Origin: Blastopirellula marina
Lineage (GTDB): Bacteria > Planctomycetota > Planctomycetia > Pirellulales > Pirellulaceae
Direction: 5' to 3'
NCBI RefSeq assembly: GCF_002967765.1
Contig: NZ_PUHY01000013.1
Location: 62,001 to 126,000 of the forward strand
Length of the DNA: 64,000 bases
The notes beneath the pieces are model-generated. The model was not told where the DNA came from, searched no databases, and saw nothing but the letters and a program-made list of their open reading frames with translations. The translations under genes and the position numbers were made by a program. This document shows, in pieces, positions 36,359 through 45,285 of this stretch. Positions within the stretch are counted from its first letter, which is position 1, and each line of letters starts with the position of its first letter.

Positions 36359-37258
36359 ATGCTGTCTGGTATTACGCTGCTCATAATCGCCGCCAGTTAC
36401 ATCATCACGCTGGGGCTCGAAATCGCAAGAATTTTTGTCCGAGCTCGCTCGCGCGCTATCTTCTCGCTGGGATTTGCCGTTCTAGGGCTCGTGACCCACA
36501 CGCTGTACCTAGTTGGTGAACAACGCGGGCTAATTGAATCTGGCCCGATTTCTTCCTGGCATCAATGGTGCCTCATGGCGGCCTGGGTACTCGTGTCGCT
36601 ATATGTTATTGCCGCGTTCGCTCAGCCTGGCACCTCTCTGGGCTTATTCCTGCTGCCGCTCGTCCTCTTGCTTGTTGGGGTGGCTTACTTGATGGATCAG
36701 GTCGCGCCGTTTGCGGCAGCGACTTCGTCGGAAACGTGGGGCGTGATTCATGGAACCGCTCTCTTGGCCGGAACAGTCGTAGTGATGCTTGGTTTCGTGA
36801 CTGGGGTGATGTACCTGATCCAGTCGTATCGCCTCAAGCACAAGATGCTTTCCAACGAAGGATTCAAGCTGCCCAGCCTCGAATGGCTTGAGATCACCAA
36901 CCGTCGTGCGCTGATCGTTTCGACCTGTTTACTCGCGGGTGGCTTGTTCGCGGGTATCTTGCTGAAGATTAACCACAACAGCTTCCCATGGACCGATCCC
37001 GTAATTTGGAGTTCCGCGATTCTCTTTCTGTGGTTGGTCGCGACGATGATCTTCGAGTTGGCTTACCGGCCAGCCCGACGCGGTCAGAAGGTCGCCTACC
37101 TAACGATGGCCAACTTCGTGTTCCTAGCATTCGTATTGGGCTTAGTGCTGTTCGGTCCATCGCAACATGCTCGTAATGGTTCGCCCGGTAAGCAAGCAAA
37201 TCCAGTCACAGAGAGTTCGCCCGCTGACGTTCCTGCCGAAAGGAGCGACGCACAATGA
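36359..37258 (+). CDS. CcsA/HemX-like membrane protein
   Basis: The 299-residue protein has about eight transmembrane helices (ITLLIIAASYIITLGLEIARIF, WCLMAAWVLVSLYVIAAF, GTALLAGTVVVMLGFVTGVMYLI). The plan and its place directly before hemA fit the CcsA/HemX family, which handles heme for cytochrome c assembly or influences glutamyl-tRNA reductase levels. I do not see a classical WWD heme motif, so heme handling is unproved. The stop overlaps the hemA start in an ATGA, so the two are translationally coupled. The last 30 residues are polar and disordered. Confidence 0.8.
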   Translation: MLSGITLLIIAASYIITLGLEIARIFVRARSRAIFSLGFAVLGLVTHTLYLVGEQRGLIESGPISSWHQWCLMAAWVLVSLYVIAAFAQPGTSLGLFLLPLVLLLVGVAYLMDQVAPFAAATSSETWGVIHGTALLAGTVVVMLGFVTGVMYLIQSYRLKHKMLSNEGFKLPSLEWLEITNRRALIVSTCLLAGGLFAGILLKINHNSFPWTDPVIWSSAILFLWLVATMIFELAYRPARRGQKVAYLTMANFVFLAFVLGLVLFGPSQHARNGSPGKQANPVTESSPADVPAERSDAQ

Positions 37259-38529
37259 AGCTCCACATGATTGGCTGTAGCCATCACAACGCGAACGTCG
37301 AAGTGCGCGAGCGTCTGGCTTTCACACCGGAACAGGCACGTCGCGCGATGCTTCTGCTGCGGGAAAACTTTCCCGACATGGAATCCGTCATCCTGTCGAC
37401 TTGCAATCGAACCGAGCTGTACACTGCCTCGGTCGATGCCACGACCTTTCCTTCGCATCACGATATTGTCGACTTCCTCGCTCAGTTCCACCAACTGGAA
37501 TCGGAAGCGATTTTTGACAACGTCCTGGAACGTACTGGCGAAGACGTCGTCCGGCATCTGTTCACCGTCGCGGCAAGTCTCGACAGCATGGTGGTCGGCG
37601 AAGCACAGATTCTTTCGCAGGTGAAACAAGCTTACGAGATGGCGACCGATGCCGACTGCGCTGGCACGCTCACCCACAGTATTTTTCAGGCCGCCATCCA
37701 TGTGGCAAAACGAGTCCATAACGAAACCAACATCCATCAAAAGCGGGTCAGCATCCCCAGCGTGGCTGTCGGAGAGTTCGCTTCCAGTATTTTCGATCGC
37801 TTTGATGACAAGAAGGTACTGATCATTGGCGCTGGAGAAATGGGTGAGGAAACCCTCAACTATCTCCGCGATCTAGGGGTGCACGATTTCAGCGTGGTCA
37901 ATCGCAACCTCGAACGGGCGGAGAAGCTGGCCGTTAAATTCGATGCGAAAGCGTACCCCTGGACCGAGCTAATTCCGCAGTTAGTACGCGCCGACGTAGT
38001 AATCAGCACGACCGGAGCATCAGAGCCGATCATCACCTACGACCAGTTCCAGGAAGTGGAATCAAAGCGATTCCAGAAGACGCTCTTCATCCTTGATCTG
38101 GCCATTCCCCGGGACTTCGATCCCAAGATCGGCAGCTGCGTGGGTGTTTATCTCTTCTCAATCGACGACCTCCAGAAAGCATGCGAGAAGAATCGCAAAG
38201 CCCGCGAACTGGAATGGCCCAAGGCAGAGAAGATCGTCGAGAAGGAAACCATGCGTTTCATGACCGACTTGCATCATCGTGCCACAGGCCCGACGATCAA
38301 GCGGTTGAAACAAGCTGCCGACGAGTTGAAGCAAGATGAACTTCGTCGGCTGCTGAACAAATTATCCGATCTCGATCCAAAGCTTCAAAACGAGATCGAA
38401 CGCTCTTTTGATCGGCTGGTGAATAAGATTTTGCATCCACCGCTCGAATCGCTTCGTGATGACATGGAAAGCGCTGCCCCAGGCGGCTTGCTCGATGCGT
38501 TGAAAAGGCTGTTTCGTCTCTATGACTAG
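37255..38529 (+). CDS. hemA: Glutamyl-tRNA reductase
   Basis: The 424 residues show the complete GluTR layout: N-terminal catalytic domain with nucleophile Cys50 in STCNRTELY, MVVGEAQILSQVKQAY, the NADPH-binding VLIIGAGEMGEETLNYL, and a C-terminal helical dimerisation domain (LNKLSDLDPKLQNEIERSFDRLVNKILHPP). Cys50 occupies the same position as in E. coli. HemA reduces glutamyl-tRNA to glutamate-1-semialdehyde, the first committed step of tetrapyrrole synthesis by the C5 route. It overlaps the CcsA/HemX-like gene by 4 nt. No other hem genes follow; the next gene is convergent. Confidence 0.97.
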   Translation: MKLHMIGCSHHNANVEVRERLAFTPEQARRAMLLLRENFPDMESVILSTCNRTELYTASVDATTFPSHHDIVDFLAQFHQLESEAIFDNVLERTGEDVVRHLFTVAASLDSMVVGEAQILSQVKQAYEMATDADCAGTLTHSIFQAAIHVAKRVHNETNIHQKRVSIPSVAVGEFASSIFDRFDDKKVLIIGAGEMGEETLNYLRDLGVHDFSVVNRNLERAEKLAVKFDAKAYPWTELIPQLVRADVVISTTGASEPIITYDQFQEVESKRFQKTLFILDLAIPRDFDPKIGSCVGVYLFSIDDLQKACEKNRKARELEWPKAEKIVEKETMRFMTDLHHRATGPTIKRLKQAADELKQDELRRLLNKLSDLDPKLQNEIERSFDRLVNKILHPPLESLRDDMESAAPGGLLDALKRLFRLYD

Positions 38530-38532
38530 CGG

Positions 38533-38576
38533 TCTTGCCCCCGCTCACCGGAGGACGCTGGCGAGAGGGGACAAGA
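38533..38576. repeat. REP-like long imperfect hairpin between convergent genes
   Basis: TCTTGCCCCCGCTC (38533-38546) pairs with GAGAGGGGACAAGA (38563-38576) at 12 of 14 positions, and the stem continues inwards through CCGG/CTGG (38548-38551 with 38558-38561, one G-T pair) to a 6-nt tip. It fills the 53-bp gap between hemA and the DUF932-like gene. It has no T-run, so it may act as a bidirectional stop or be a dispersed intergenic repeat. Confidence 0.55.
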
Positions 38577-38582
38577 TGCGAG

Positions 38583-39656
38583 CTAGTTCATCATCGCAAC
38601 CGAAGAATCGTCTTTCGAGACAAAGAAGTCGGCGAATTCCGGGGCTTCTACGGCCGTTCCTTCCATATCGTATTCGTCGGAGATCAGGCTCCCGATGTAA
38701 GCTTGCAAAGTACGCGACGACGCCTCGTCGGCATGGTGGGTGGCGATTTCACTGGCGAAGTTCACCAGGTCGTAAACGCGGCACTTGGCAGGCAACACAC
38801 GCAGTCGCTTCTCACTTAAGGCATTCAGATTGGTAAGACCGTACAGTTGATTCATCTGGCCCGTCAGCCGATGAAAGTCGGTCAGCACAGTTGGGCGATT
38901 GAACCCCTTAGATCGATCCGACTTGAATAATAGCTTGTAAAGCTTGTTGCATTCATTGAGCGAGGCCCAAGATGTTTGCGAACTGGCGAATCGTTGACGA
39001 AGCCCGGCATACCCTTCCCCATTGTCATAGCTTTCAAGAGCTCGCGAAATGCAGTGGCCGATGTCTTTGCCAAGGCTGATATCGCTGCGGAAAGCTCGGC
39101 TGTAGCCGATCGCTCCGTTGCTGCACAGCATTCGTAAGAATGAAAGGTAGATCTTCGGCTGACTGAAGCCATCAATCGGTGTTTCCATCACAAATCGATG
39201 CTTGAACTTGTCGCCACCGATTTCAAAATCACAGTCACCGCTGCGTGGTCGATGGGTGCTGGTGATGACTCCTTCGGTGTACTTGATATCCTTGCCGCCG
39301 TAATGTTCCAACAATCCCTGCACTTCTTCGTGCGTGATTACCGGTCGCTTCGGATTGCTGACCGACAACAATCGCGATCCCCTTGCGCCACCTCGCTCGA
39401 GGCAGAAGCGAACGGTATCGTTCGGCGCTTTCTCAGAGATCCGCTGAAAAACCTCGCTGTGGTCAAAGTAACGAAACACACTTTCAGAAAAACCAAAACG
39501 CATGAACATCGATTTCCAGAAACGACGCGTGGGTCGCATCGTTTCGCCATTGAGCGTTATCCCCGTGACCGTAACGCGACCGGACTTCTCGTCACGTTCG
39601 GCCTCGACACGAAAGTCACTGACGCGGGCATAACCGTATTCAAAATTCCATCGCAT
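38583..39656 (-). CDS. DUF932-like protein
   Basis: The start at ATG 39656 (MRWNFEYGYARVSDFR, 357 aa) is preferred; ATG 39683 adds nine residues. The region around residues 175-200 (FLRMLCSNGAIGYSRAFRSDISLG) resembles the RLVCTNG segment of DUF932, a family found on phages and plasmids and as chromosomal singletons. Further conserved-looking parts are RRFWKSMFMRFGFSESVFRYFDHSEVF and CRVYDLVNFASEIATHHAD. The function of DUF932 is unknown. It lies 79 bp after an SF2 helicase gene in the same direction and is likely co-transcribed with it. Confidence 0.65.
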   Translation of the reverse strand: MRWNFEYGYARVSDFRVEAERDEKSGRVTVTGITLNGETMRPTRRFWKSMFMRFGFSESVFRYFDHSEVFQRISEKAPNDTVRFCLERGGARGSRLLSVSNPKRPVITHEEVQGLLEHYGGKDIKYTEGVITSTHRPRSGDCDFEIGGDKFKHRFVMETPIDGFSQPKIYLSFLRMLCSNGAIGYSRAFRSDISLGKDIGHCISRALESYDNGEGYAGLRQRFASSQTSWASLNECNKLYKLLFKSDRSKGFNRPTVLTDFHRLTGQMNQLYGLTNLNALSEKRLRVLPAKCRVYDLVNFASEIATHHADEASSRTLQAYIGSLISDEYDMEGTAVEAPEFADFFVSKDDSSVAMMN

Positions 39657-39735
39657 GATTCGAGCTCCAGGATTCGGTGGCAAACAATTCAGGCATCAAA
39701 GAAATGGGGGGAGAATGTTCGGCTGCATCATTCGA

Positions 39736-40950
39736 CTAAAAGCGATTCCTCCTTTGTTCCCACATCGGGCGGGTGTCCTTTAGTGCCGCGACTAGCTTCG
39801 GTAGTCGGACTTGGGTGCCGGCGATCAGGCGTCTCGATCGCTGACTAATTTCTTCAATCTTTCGATTCATCTTCAGGCTATTCCACTGATCGCCTGCCCA
39901 GACGTACTGCTCGACCGCAGCGGCCGTTTTCAAAATGGGATGGGGCGTCGATTGACACTGCACCACCTGTTTAAACGGAATGTCCGCATGTCGCCGAAAG
40001 ACGCGGCCGCACATCTGTATGGTGCAGGCCTTACTGGAAGGTCGGCAGAACACCGTCTTCAGATCGGGACAATCGAATCCCTCGGTAAGGATGTTCATGT
40101 TGATCAGCACTTGGATCTTTCCAGCAAGGAAATCGGCCAACTGTCGATCACGGTCACTCTTGGCGGTGACAATTTCGCTGCGAATACCTCGCAAGGCGAG
40201 CTGCTCCTGGCATTCAACACATTGATCGTGGCGATGGAAGAAGACGATTGCCTTCCCCCATCGCTCGGTATCCATCGCGTACGTTTCCGCGACGGCACCC
40301 GGGGTATATTCTGGAATCGTGTAGTGGTGGTACTGGCTGAGGTAACCATCTTGAATCAGCTGATGAATGCCTGCGTCACGGATCACATGATCAAAACAGA
40401 GCTTCACACGATCACCTCGAAACGGGGTCGCCGTTAACCCGAGGATGTATTGTGGGCGAATGTTGCAATGCAGATTTGCCATGCTCATCGCGGCATCGTG
40501 CTGTGCTTCGTCGACGATCAACATGTCGACCTTCGGAGGATCCTTGTCGAACATCGAGATCAACTCGAGCTTCACATCGAAGCCGCGGGCGATGTTTTCT
40601 TCTTGGGCTTGCTTGAGCAGATTTCGTCGCATAGCAACCCAGCCGACGGACAGTCCATAATGCTTCTGCATCCACTGGGCAATCGCCAGCCCCATGACCG
40701 TCTTGCCACTACCTGTGGGGCTTTCGATCAAGACCGAAGCACTCGACCCGGCAAGTTCATCGAACGGATCGGCGTGATGATTCAGTAACGCCTTGACTGC
40801 TTTGGTGGCGATACGTTGCTGATAAGGACGAGGCTGGGCATCGACACCCTCGAACAAGTCATCCAGCAAGTTCAGCTCAGCGAAAGCGGTATTCGACTCG
40901 GTTGCTTCTTCCATCCAGTCACACATTTGCAGGCCAGTTCCCAACGCCAT
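39736..40950 (-). CDS. Superfamily II DEAD/DEAH-box helicase
   Basis: The 404-residue protein has the compact two-domain SF2 core. Motif Q/I region RPYQQRIATKAV and SPTGSGKT (77-84), motif II DEAQH (148-151 plus His), motif III TATP (173-176), motif V ILTEGFDCPDL, and motif VI QMCGRVFRR (312-320) are all present. The closest feel is the DEAD/H family related to restriction-type and RadD-like helicases. There are no extra nuclease domains. It is followed by the DUF932-like gene, and the pair sits isolated between hemA and the YraN-amidase pair, so a joint role in DNA or RNA metabolism is inferred only. Confidence 0.88.
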   Translation of the reverse strand: MALGTGLQMCDWMEEATESNTAFAELNLLDDLFEGVDAQPRPYQQRIATKAVKALLNHHADPFDELAGSSASVLIESPTGSGKTVMGLAIAQWMQKHYGLSVGWVAMRRNLLKQAQEENIARGFDVKLELISMFDKDPPKVDMLIVDEAQHDAAMSMANLHCNIRPQYILGLTATPFRGDRVKLCFDHVIRDAGIHQLIQDGYLSQYHHYTIPEYTPGAVAETYAMDTERWGKAIVFFHRHDQCVECQEQLALRGIRSEIVTAKSDRDRQLADFLAGKIQVLINMNILTEGFDCPDLKTVFCRPSSKACTIQMCGRVFRRHADIPFKQVVQCQSTPHPILKTAAAVEQYVWAGDQWNSLKMNRKIEEISQRSRRLIAGTQVRLPKLVAALKDTRPMWEQRRNRF

Positions 40951-41147
40951 GATCGACTACTCCCTATCTCGGCAAAGTGATTATTCGTGTCGTGTGCAGC
41001 CCGGCGGAAGACATTCCTAACCGCGACACACGTACTATCGATCAAGCCAATGACACGTTGGGTCACACGAATCTGGCAGGCGGAAAAGATTTTAAGAAAC
41101 CGACCAGCAAGAGACGTAAGCCACTTCATAGACAGCAGTTGCGCCGT

Positions 41148-41570
41148 TCACGAAAACATCTGAAATTGCCCGGTCGGTTCAAAGGCATTTTCAAAATGGC
41201 GGACTTCCGGCGTCTTCGCCCCCTTGGGCCAGACTATTGAAATCACGTCGAATCGAGCCTGGCAGCTGCCAAGCAAATCGTGCTTCCGCATGTACCCGAG
41301 AGCTGCCCTGGTCAGCCGCTCTTGCTTGTCCCGATCGACCGCTTCGTCTGGGGCACCTTTTTCGTCGGCGGTGCGGGTCTTCACTTCCACGAATACGATA
41401 GTTCGCTCTTGGACGGCGATGATGTCGATTTCGCCAAGGCGTGATCGGTCTTGCCACGCGATAATGGTGTACGCCTTCTTCTTAAGATAGCGACAAGCGA
41501 AAGCCTCGCCTCGTTCCCCCAGGGACTTTGGTTTTCGCCAAGCACGGAGCCAGTCGCGCAGCCATTTCAC
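41148..41570 (-). CDS. YraN/UPF0102-family nuclease-like protein
   Basis: The GTG at 41570 gives 140 residues (first residues MKWLRDWLRAWRKPKSLGERGEAFA). It overlaps the amidase stop as GTGA, so translation is coupled. The frame is open far upstream, but that part lies antisense-like inside the amidase gene. Family motifs are GERGEAFACRYLKKKAY, the nuclease-like LGEIDIIAVQERTIVFVEVKTRT (Glu-Ile-Asp, then Glu-Val-Lys, a PD-(D/E)xK pattern), and RARAALGYMRKHD-type helix. UPF0102 proteins are Holliday-junction-resolvase-like; the cellular role is not settled. Confidence 0.88.
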   Translation of the reverse strand: MKWLRDWLRAWRKPKSLGERGEAFACRYLKKKAYTIIAWQDRSRLGEIDIIAVQERTIVFVEVKTRTADEKGAPDEAVDRDKQERLTRAALGYMRKHDLLGSCQARFDVISIVWPKGAKTPEVRHFENAFEPTGQFQMFS

Positions 41571-43165
41571 GATGCGGCCTGTGCAATAGAAGGAAGCTGA
41601 GAAATGTCGGGATAGCCTGACAGCGTTCGGTAATGCTGTTCGAGTGCTTCCATTACGGCCAATACCTGGTCCTCGCGCCAAAACCTGCCAGCAACTTGAA
41701 CACCAACCGGCAGTCCCACACTTCCGATTTCCATCTGTCGTGCTAATGCATAGGACGCGTCCGACTTGATCTCGCGATCGGTTTCTTCGTCCTTGCGGAC
41801 ACGCGTCGCTGGCACGGTGCCACAGGGGACACCAAGCAAATTCATCACCACGCTGTAACTTGAAGCGGGCAACATGTCGACCGCGCAGTTGGGTTTCAAG
41901 GCAGGCGTAGCGTGTGTGGGACAAAGAACGATATCAATGTTGGCTTTGTCCCAATCCTCGAACACTTGTCGAACTTGGCCAATTGCCTCCCAGGTAACAT
42001 CCCACAAAGAACCAGCCGAACGCGGGCCGGACGCTTTGAAGATGGCGGCCATTTTATGTTTCCCCAGCGACGATAGAGCCATCTTGGCAATCAAAGGCCG
42101 CAGCCAACGAGGCAGCGCCGCCAAGCGAACTAGGCGTCCTACCTCGGGCTCAAGCTTGCTTCCCTTTAAGAGTCGGCGAAAGTCCACGCCGCCGTCGGCA
42201 CTGGCGATGGCAAAGTACGATTTCAGCATCGCCAAAGTTGGTGGAGGATCGAGCTCGACGATGGTGGCTCCGCGAGCCTTAAGCCCTTCCGCACCTTCGA
42301 CCATTGCCCGACGAACCGCAGGACAAGGCGGAAAGAAACCATCATCCGCGTAAACGCCGACTCGTAGCTTACCGATATCGACGGGCGTGGAGTCATCAAA
42401 ACCGAGAGGCGGATCGTCGGCCCTGTCCCAGCTTTTCGAGCAGGAGTTGCGAGCAAGTACTTTCATGGCCAAACGCAAATCGGCAACTTGCCTGGCCATC
42501 GGTCCTGGCTGAAATTCGAGCCACGACATACCCCGCAAGTTGGCCGCCGTGCCGCCACGCGTCAGCCGCCGGGAAGTCGGCTTGAGCCCTGCGACTCCAC
42601 AGAAATGCGCAGGCAACCGAATGCTTCCCCCTAAGTCGCTTCCCAAGCCAAGTGCCGTTCCCCCAGCCGCCAGAATCGCCGCTTCGCCGCCGCTACTTCC
42701 GCCAACACAGCGCGACAGGTTCCAAGGGTTTTGCGTCGTTCCGTACTTTGGATTGCGTGTTTCATGGATAATCATCAGCTGCGGAACATTGCTGATCCCG
42801 AGAATCACCCCCCCAGCGGCGCGCAAGCGAGCCGCAAGCGGTCCGTCGGCCGTGGCCACGTTGGGCGGCGTGGTCATCCCGAGGGTCATCTTTCCGCCGA
42901 CGACATGGAAGCATTCTTTGATCGAAAGGGGCACACCCCGTAACAGTCCTCCCTCAGCGAAGTGAGGATCGTCGTCCAGACGCTTTGCCGATGCGATTGC
43001 TTCATCGAAGAATGACTGAACGATCGCGTTTATCGGCGGATTGACCGACTCGATCCGCTCGATGTGTGCGGCAATGACCTCGCTGGCCGAGACTTCGCGG
43101 CTTGCGATCAAATGGGCCAGTTGAGCGGCACCATGTTGCCAGAGCTTAGGAGATGTGCGTTGCAT
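41567..43165 (-). CDS. Amidase-signature family hydrolase
   Basis: The 532-residue protein shows the amidase signature with its Ser-cisSer-Lys triad: Lys83 (LSIKECFHVVGG), cis-Ser157 (GGSSGGEAA) and nucleophile Ser181 (SDLGGSIRLPAHFCG). The spacing resembles fatty-acid amide hydrolase (142/217/241). The long insert and C-terminal CPTHATPALKPN fit FAAH-like amidases more than the GatA subunit, and no gatB/gatC is near. Substrates of such enzymes range from fatty-acid amides to small aliphatic amides. No signal peptide. It is coupled to the YraN-family gene. Confidence 0.9.
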   Translation of the reverse strand: MQRTSPKLWQHGAAQLAHLIASREVSASEVIAAHIERIESVNPPINAIVQSFFDEAIASAKRLDDDPHFAEGGLLRGVPLSIKECFHVVGGKMTLGMTTPPNVATADGPLAARLRAAGGVILGISNVPQLMIIHETRNPKYGTTQNPWNLSRCVGGSSGGEAAILAAGGTALGLGSDLGGSIRLPAHFCGVAGLKPTSRRLTRGGTAANLRGMSWLEFQPGPMARQVADLRLAMKVLARNSCSKSWDRADDPPLGFDDSTPVDIGKLRVGVYADDGFFPPCPAVRRAMVEGAEGLKARGATIVELDPPPTLAMLKSYFAIASADGGVDFRRLLKGSKLEPEVGRLVRLAALPRWLRPLIAKMALSSLGKHKMAAIFKASGPRSAGSLWDVTWEAIGQVRQVFEDWDKANIDIVLCPTHATPALKPNCAVDMLPASSYSVVMNLLGVPCGTVPATRVRKDEETDREIKSDASYALARQMEIGSVGLPVGVQVAGRFWREDQVLAVMEALEQHYRTLSGYPDISQLPSIAQAAS

Positions 43166-43255
43166 CGCCCGATTCTACCGAGAACGTGCGGCGTTGTCGC
43201 CAACTCCTTAGAATAAGGTTCGATCCCAACCATCCCTTGCGAGGTATCTGCTCCG

Positions 43256-43849
43256 ATGGAGATTCTGACGACCCCCATTCCTGATCACCGGGCAGTCGAA
43301 CTGCGGATTGTCGAGCAAGATGTTCCGTTCAGTTTTCAAGAAGTTGCCCAACGATGGCAGGAAGATGCCAAATTCTGCGAACAGTTCAACCAAGCCCTGT
43401 CAGACGCGCCGTTTGAATCGTATCGCTGGGAGTTGCCCGGTCTAACGCGCGAAAACTGGCAGGCACCTTTCATTAGTGTCGTCCAAGAAAGCCTGGAACT
43501 GCGTCGCCGCGCGAATCCGAGTTCGTTCGCCGAGCACTTTCCGAAAGCGGTGGATGAAGTGGTTGTGTTCGCGAACTTCGGTGGGAGTGCTCAGCTAATT
43601 GTGCCGACTCCGGTCTCCGTTCCGGAAGCGTACCCTCACTTAGCGGCGTTTACACGAGGCGCTCCACACTCACAAAGATTGCACCTATGGCGAGCCGTTG
43701 GCACCGCTTTCGTGGATCGCATCAGCACGAAAGCGGTTTGGTTAAGTACAGCCGGAGCAGGTGTCCCTTGGCTACACGTACGGCTCGACGACCGTCCGAA
43801 GTATTATTCGTACGCGCCGTATCGAAACGTGCTGTCGCCTCAGAACTGA
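43256..43849 (+). CDS. DUF6940-like hypothetical protein
   Basis: The 197-residue protein (MEILTTPIPDHRAVELRIV) contains SFQEVAQRWQEDAKFCEQFNQALSDAPFESYRWELPGLT and a later LHLWRAVGTAFVDRISTKAVWLSTAGAGVPWLHVRLDDRPKYYSYAPYR. That arrangement is one I associate with the DUF6940 family, whose role is unknown. The product is soluble with no signal peptide. It stands alone and converges with the MarC-family gene, whose stop lies 12 bp away. Confidence 0.65.
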   Translation: MEILTTPIPDHRAVELRIVEQDVPFSFQEVAQRWQEDAKFCEQFNQALSDAPFESYRWELPGLTRENWQAPFISVVQESLELRRRANPSSFAEHFPKAVDEVVVFANFGGSAQLIVPTPVSVPEAYPHLAAFTRGAPHSQRLHLWRAVGTAFVDRISTKAVWLSTAGAGVPWLHVRLDDRPKYYSYAPYRNVLSPQN

Positions 43850-43861
43850 TCGTCGAACCAG

Positions 43862-44488
43862 CTAGGAACCGAACCCGTTTTCCATGCACTTCCCGACCCC
43901 GCTAAGGATCATGTCAACCGCTATGGTGCCGGTCAGCAGGGCCATGATTCGCCCGATCGTGTCGAGGTAACGCTCCATGATCGGTTCGTAACGCTTGCGA
44001 ATTAGGTCGTGAATCCATTTCAAGAAGATGAGCGAAGCAACACAAACGACGACCGAGAAACCGATCGCACCCGCGGCTTCCGGAATGCTAACTCGCGATC
44101 CCGTAACGATCGCGGCACTAATCGTCCCTGGACCCAGCATGAAAGGCAACGCCGTCCCTTCAGCACCATGCGGGGCATCTCCTCGCAGACCGCGCAGGGC
44201 TGTACTGCCAACCATCACCAGGCGGATCGAGACCAACAAGAAGACGATTCCGCCAAAGATTAAAAACGATTCGTAGCGTACCTTAAAGGCATACGTGAAC
44301 AGCCGGTCACCGGCGATTGCGAAGCCTAAGTAGACGGCCGCGCTCATCAGTCCGGCGCGCGTCATCGTTTTGGCGAACGCCTGTTGATCTAACCCTTGGA
44401 TCAAGTCCAACAGATAGATGCAAAGTAAAAATGGATTTAAAAGAACTAACAGCAAAATGGTCGAGTCGACCAGATCCTGACTCAGCAT
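43862..44488 (-). CDS. MarC-family integral membrane protein
   Basis: The 208-residue protein has about six transmembrane helices and the MarC (UPF0056) profile. It opens with a LLLVLLNPFLL segment, followed by DRLFTYAFKVRYESFLIFGGIVFLLVSIRLV, then LPFMLGPGTISAAIVTG and a C-terminal GRIMALLTGTIAVDMILSGV. The family name comes from the mar locus, but a drug role was not confirmed; some archaeal members transport neutral amino acids. It starts 17 nt after ehuA, so it is likely the last gene of the ectoine-importer operon. A role in moving ectoine or a related amino acid is inferred from position only. Confidence 0.85.
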   Translation of the reverse strand: MLSQDLVDSTILLLVLLNPFLLCIYLLDLIQGLDQQAFAKTMTRAGLMSAAVYLGFAIAGDRLFTYAFKVRYESFLIFGGIVFLLVSIRLVMVGSTALRGLRGDAPHGAEGTALPFMLGPGTISAAIVTGSRVSIPEAAGAIGFSVVVCVASLIFLKWIHDLIRKRYEPIMERYLDTIGRIMALLTGTIAVDMILSGVGKCMENGFGS

Positions 44489-44505
44489 TGGGGCGGGTGG
44501 CCTTT

Positions 44506-45285
44506 CTAGGCTTCTAAAACAGTCTTCAAAAATTCCTGGGTGCGTTGTTCTTGGGGAGAACTGAAGATCTGGCTGGGGGGGCCTTCTTCCAAAATGACGC
44601 CACCATCAAAGAACAATACTCGATCGGCGATCTCTCGCGCAAAATTCATTTCGTGTGTGACCAGCAGCATCGTCATATCGGACTCCGCTGCCAGCTTTCG
44701 TAAAACACTCAGCACCTCGTGAACCAATTCCGGATCAAGTGCTGAGGTGACTTCGTCAAACAGCATCACCTCAGGCTGCATCGCCATCGCCCGGGCAATC
44801 GCGACGCGTTGCTTCTGACCGCCGGAAAGTTGGGCTGGATAAGCATCGGCTTTTCCGTCCATGCCGACCATGGCCAGCAATTCCATCGCCCGCTGCTCGG
44901 CTTCCTTAGCCGCCACGCTGTTCACGAGCGTTGGCGCGAGCGTTAAGTTCTGGCGGACCGATAGGTGGGGAAATAGAAAGAAGTGCTGGAACACCATGCC
45001 AAGCTTTGCCCGCATCTGGTGCAAATGGGCTTCGCTCGCACGTTTCTCGCTTCCATTGGAAGGCATCGTCCAGACCGATTCTCCTTCCAAAAGTACCTCG
45101 CCACCATTCGGCTCTTCGAGCGTCATCAAGATGCGCAGCAGTGTCGACTTGCCTGAGCCACTCGGGCCAATAATCGCGATCTTCTCGCCGGCATGAATAT
45201 CGACGTTCAGTCCACGCAGCACCTGATTCTCGCCGTAGGTCTTTTGCAGGTTGCGAATTTGAAGTTGCGGTTGGGTATCATTCAT
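44506..45285 (-). CDS. ehuA: Ectoine/hydroxyectoine ABC transporter ATP-binding protein
   Basis: The ATG at 45285 ([14 protein letters not shown], 259 aa) overlaps the ehuD stop as ATGA; an in-frame ATG at 45318 would overlap more. The ABC motifs are GPSGSGKST (40-48), LSGGQKQR (153-160), [12 protein letters not shown] with Walker B Asp/Glu, and the His switch in [10 protein letters not shown]. It belongs to the polar amino-acid uptake (HAAT/GlnQ-like) group. The ectoine assignment comes from gene order (EhuB binding protein, EhuC, EhuD, EhuA) and adjacency to ectABCD. It energises import through the EhuC/EhuD channel. Confidence 0.88.
   Translation of the reverse strand: MNDTQPQLQIRNLQKTYGENQVLRGLNVDIHAGEKIAIIGPSGSGKSTLLRILMTLEEPNGGEVLLEGESVWTMPSNGSEKRASEAHLHQMRAKLGMVFQHFFLFPHLSVRQNLTLAPTLVNSVAAKEAEQRAMELLAMVGMDGKADAYPAQLSGGQKQRVAIARAMAMQPEVMLFDEVTSALDPELVHEVLSVLRKLAAESDMTMLLVTHEMNFAREIADRVLFFDGGVILEEGPPSQIFSSPQEQRTQEFLKTVLEA

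Noticed and set aside
41571-41924. N-terminal extension of the YraN-family gene into the amidase gene
   Set aside because: The extension is Cys/Arg-rich and antisense-like in character. The GTGA overlap at 41567-41570 gives a natural coupled start.
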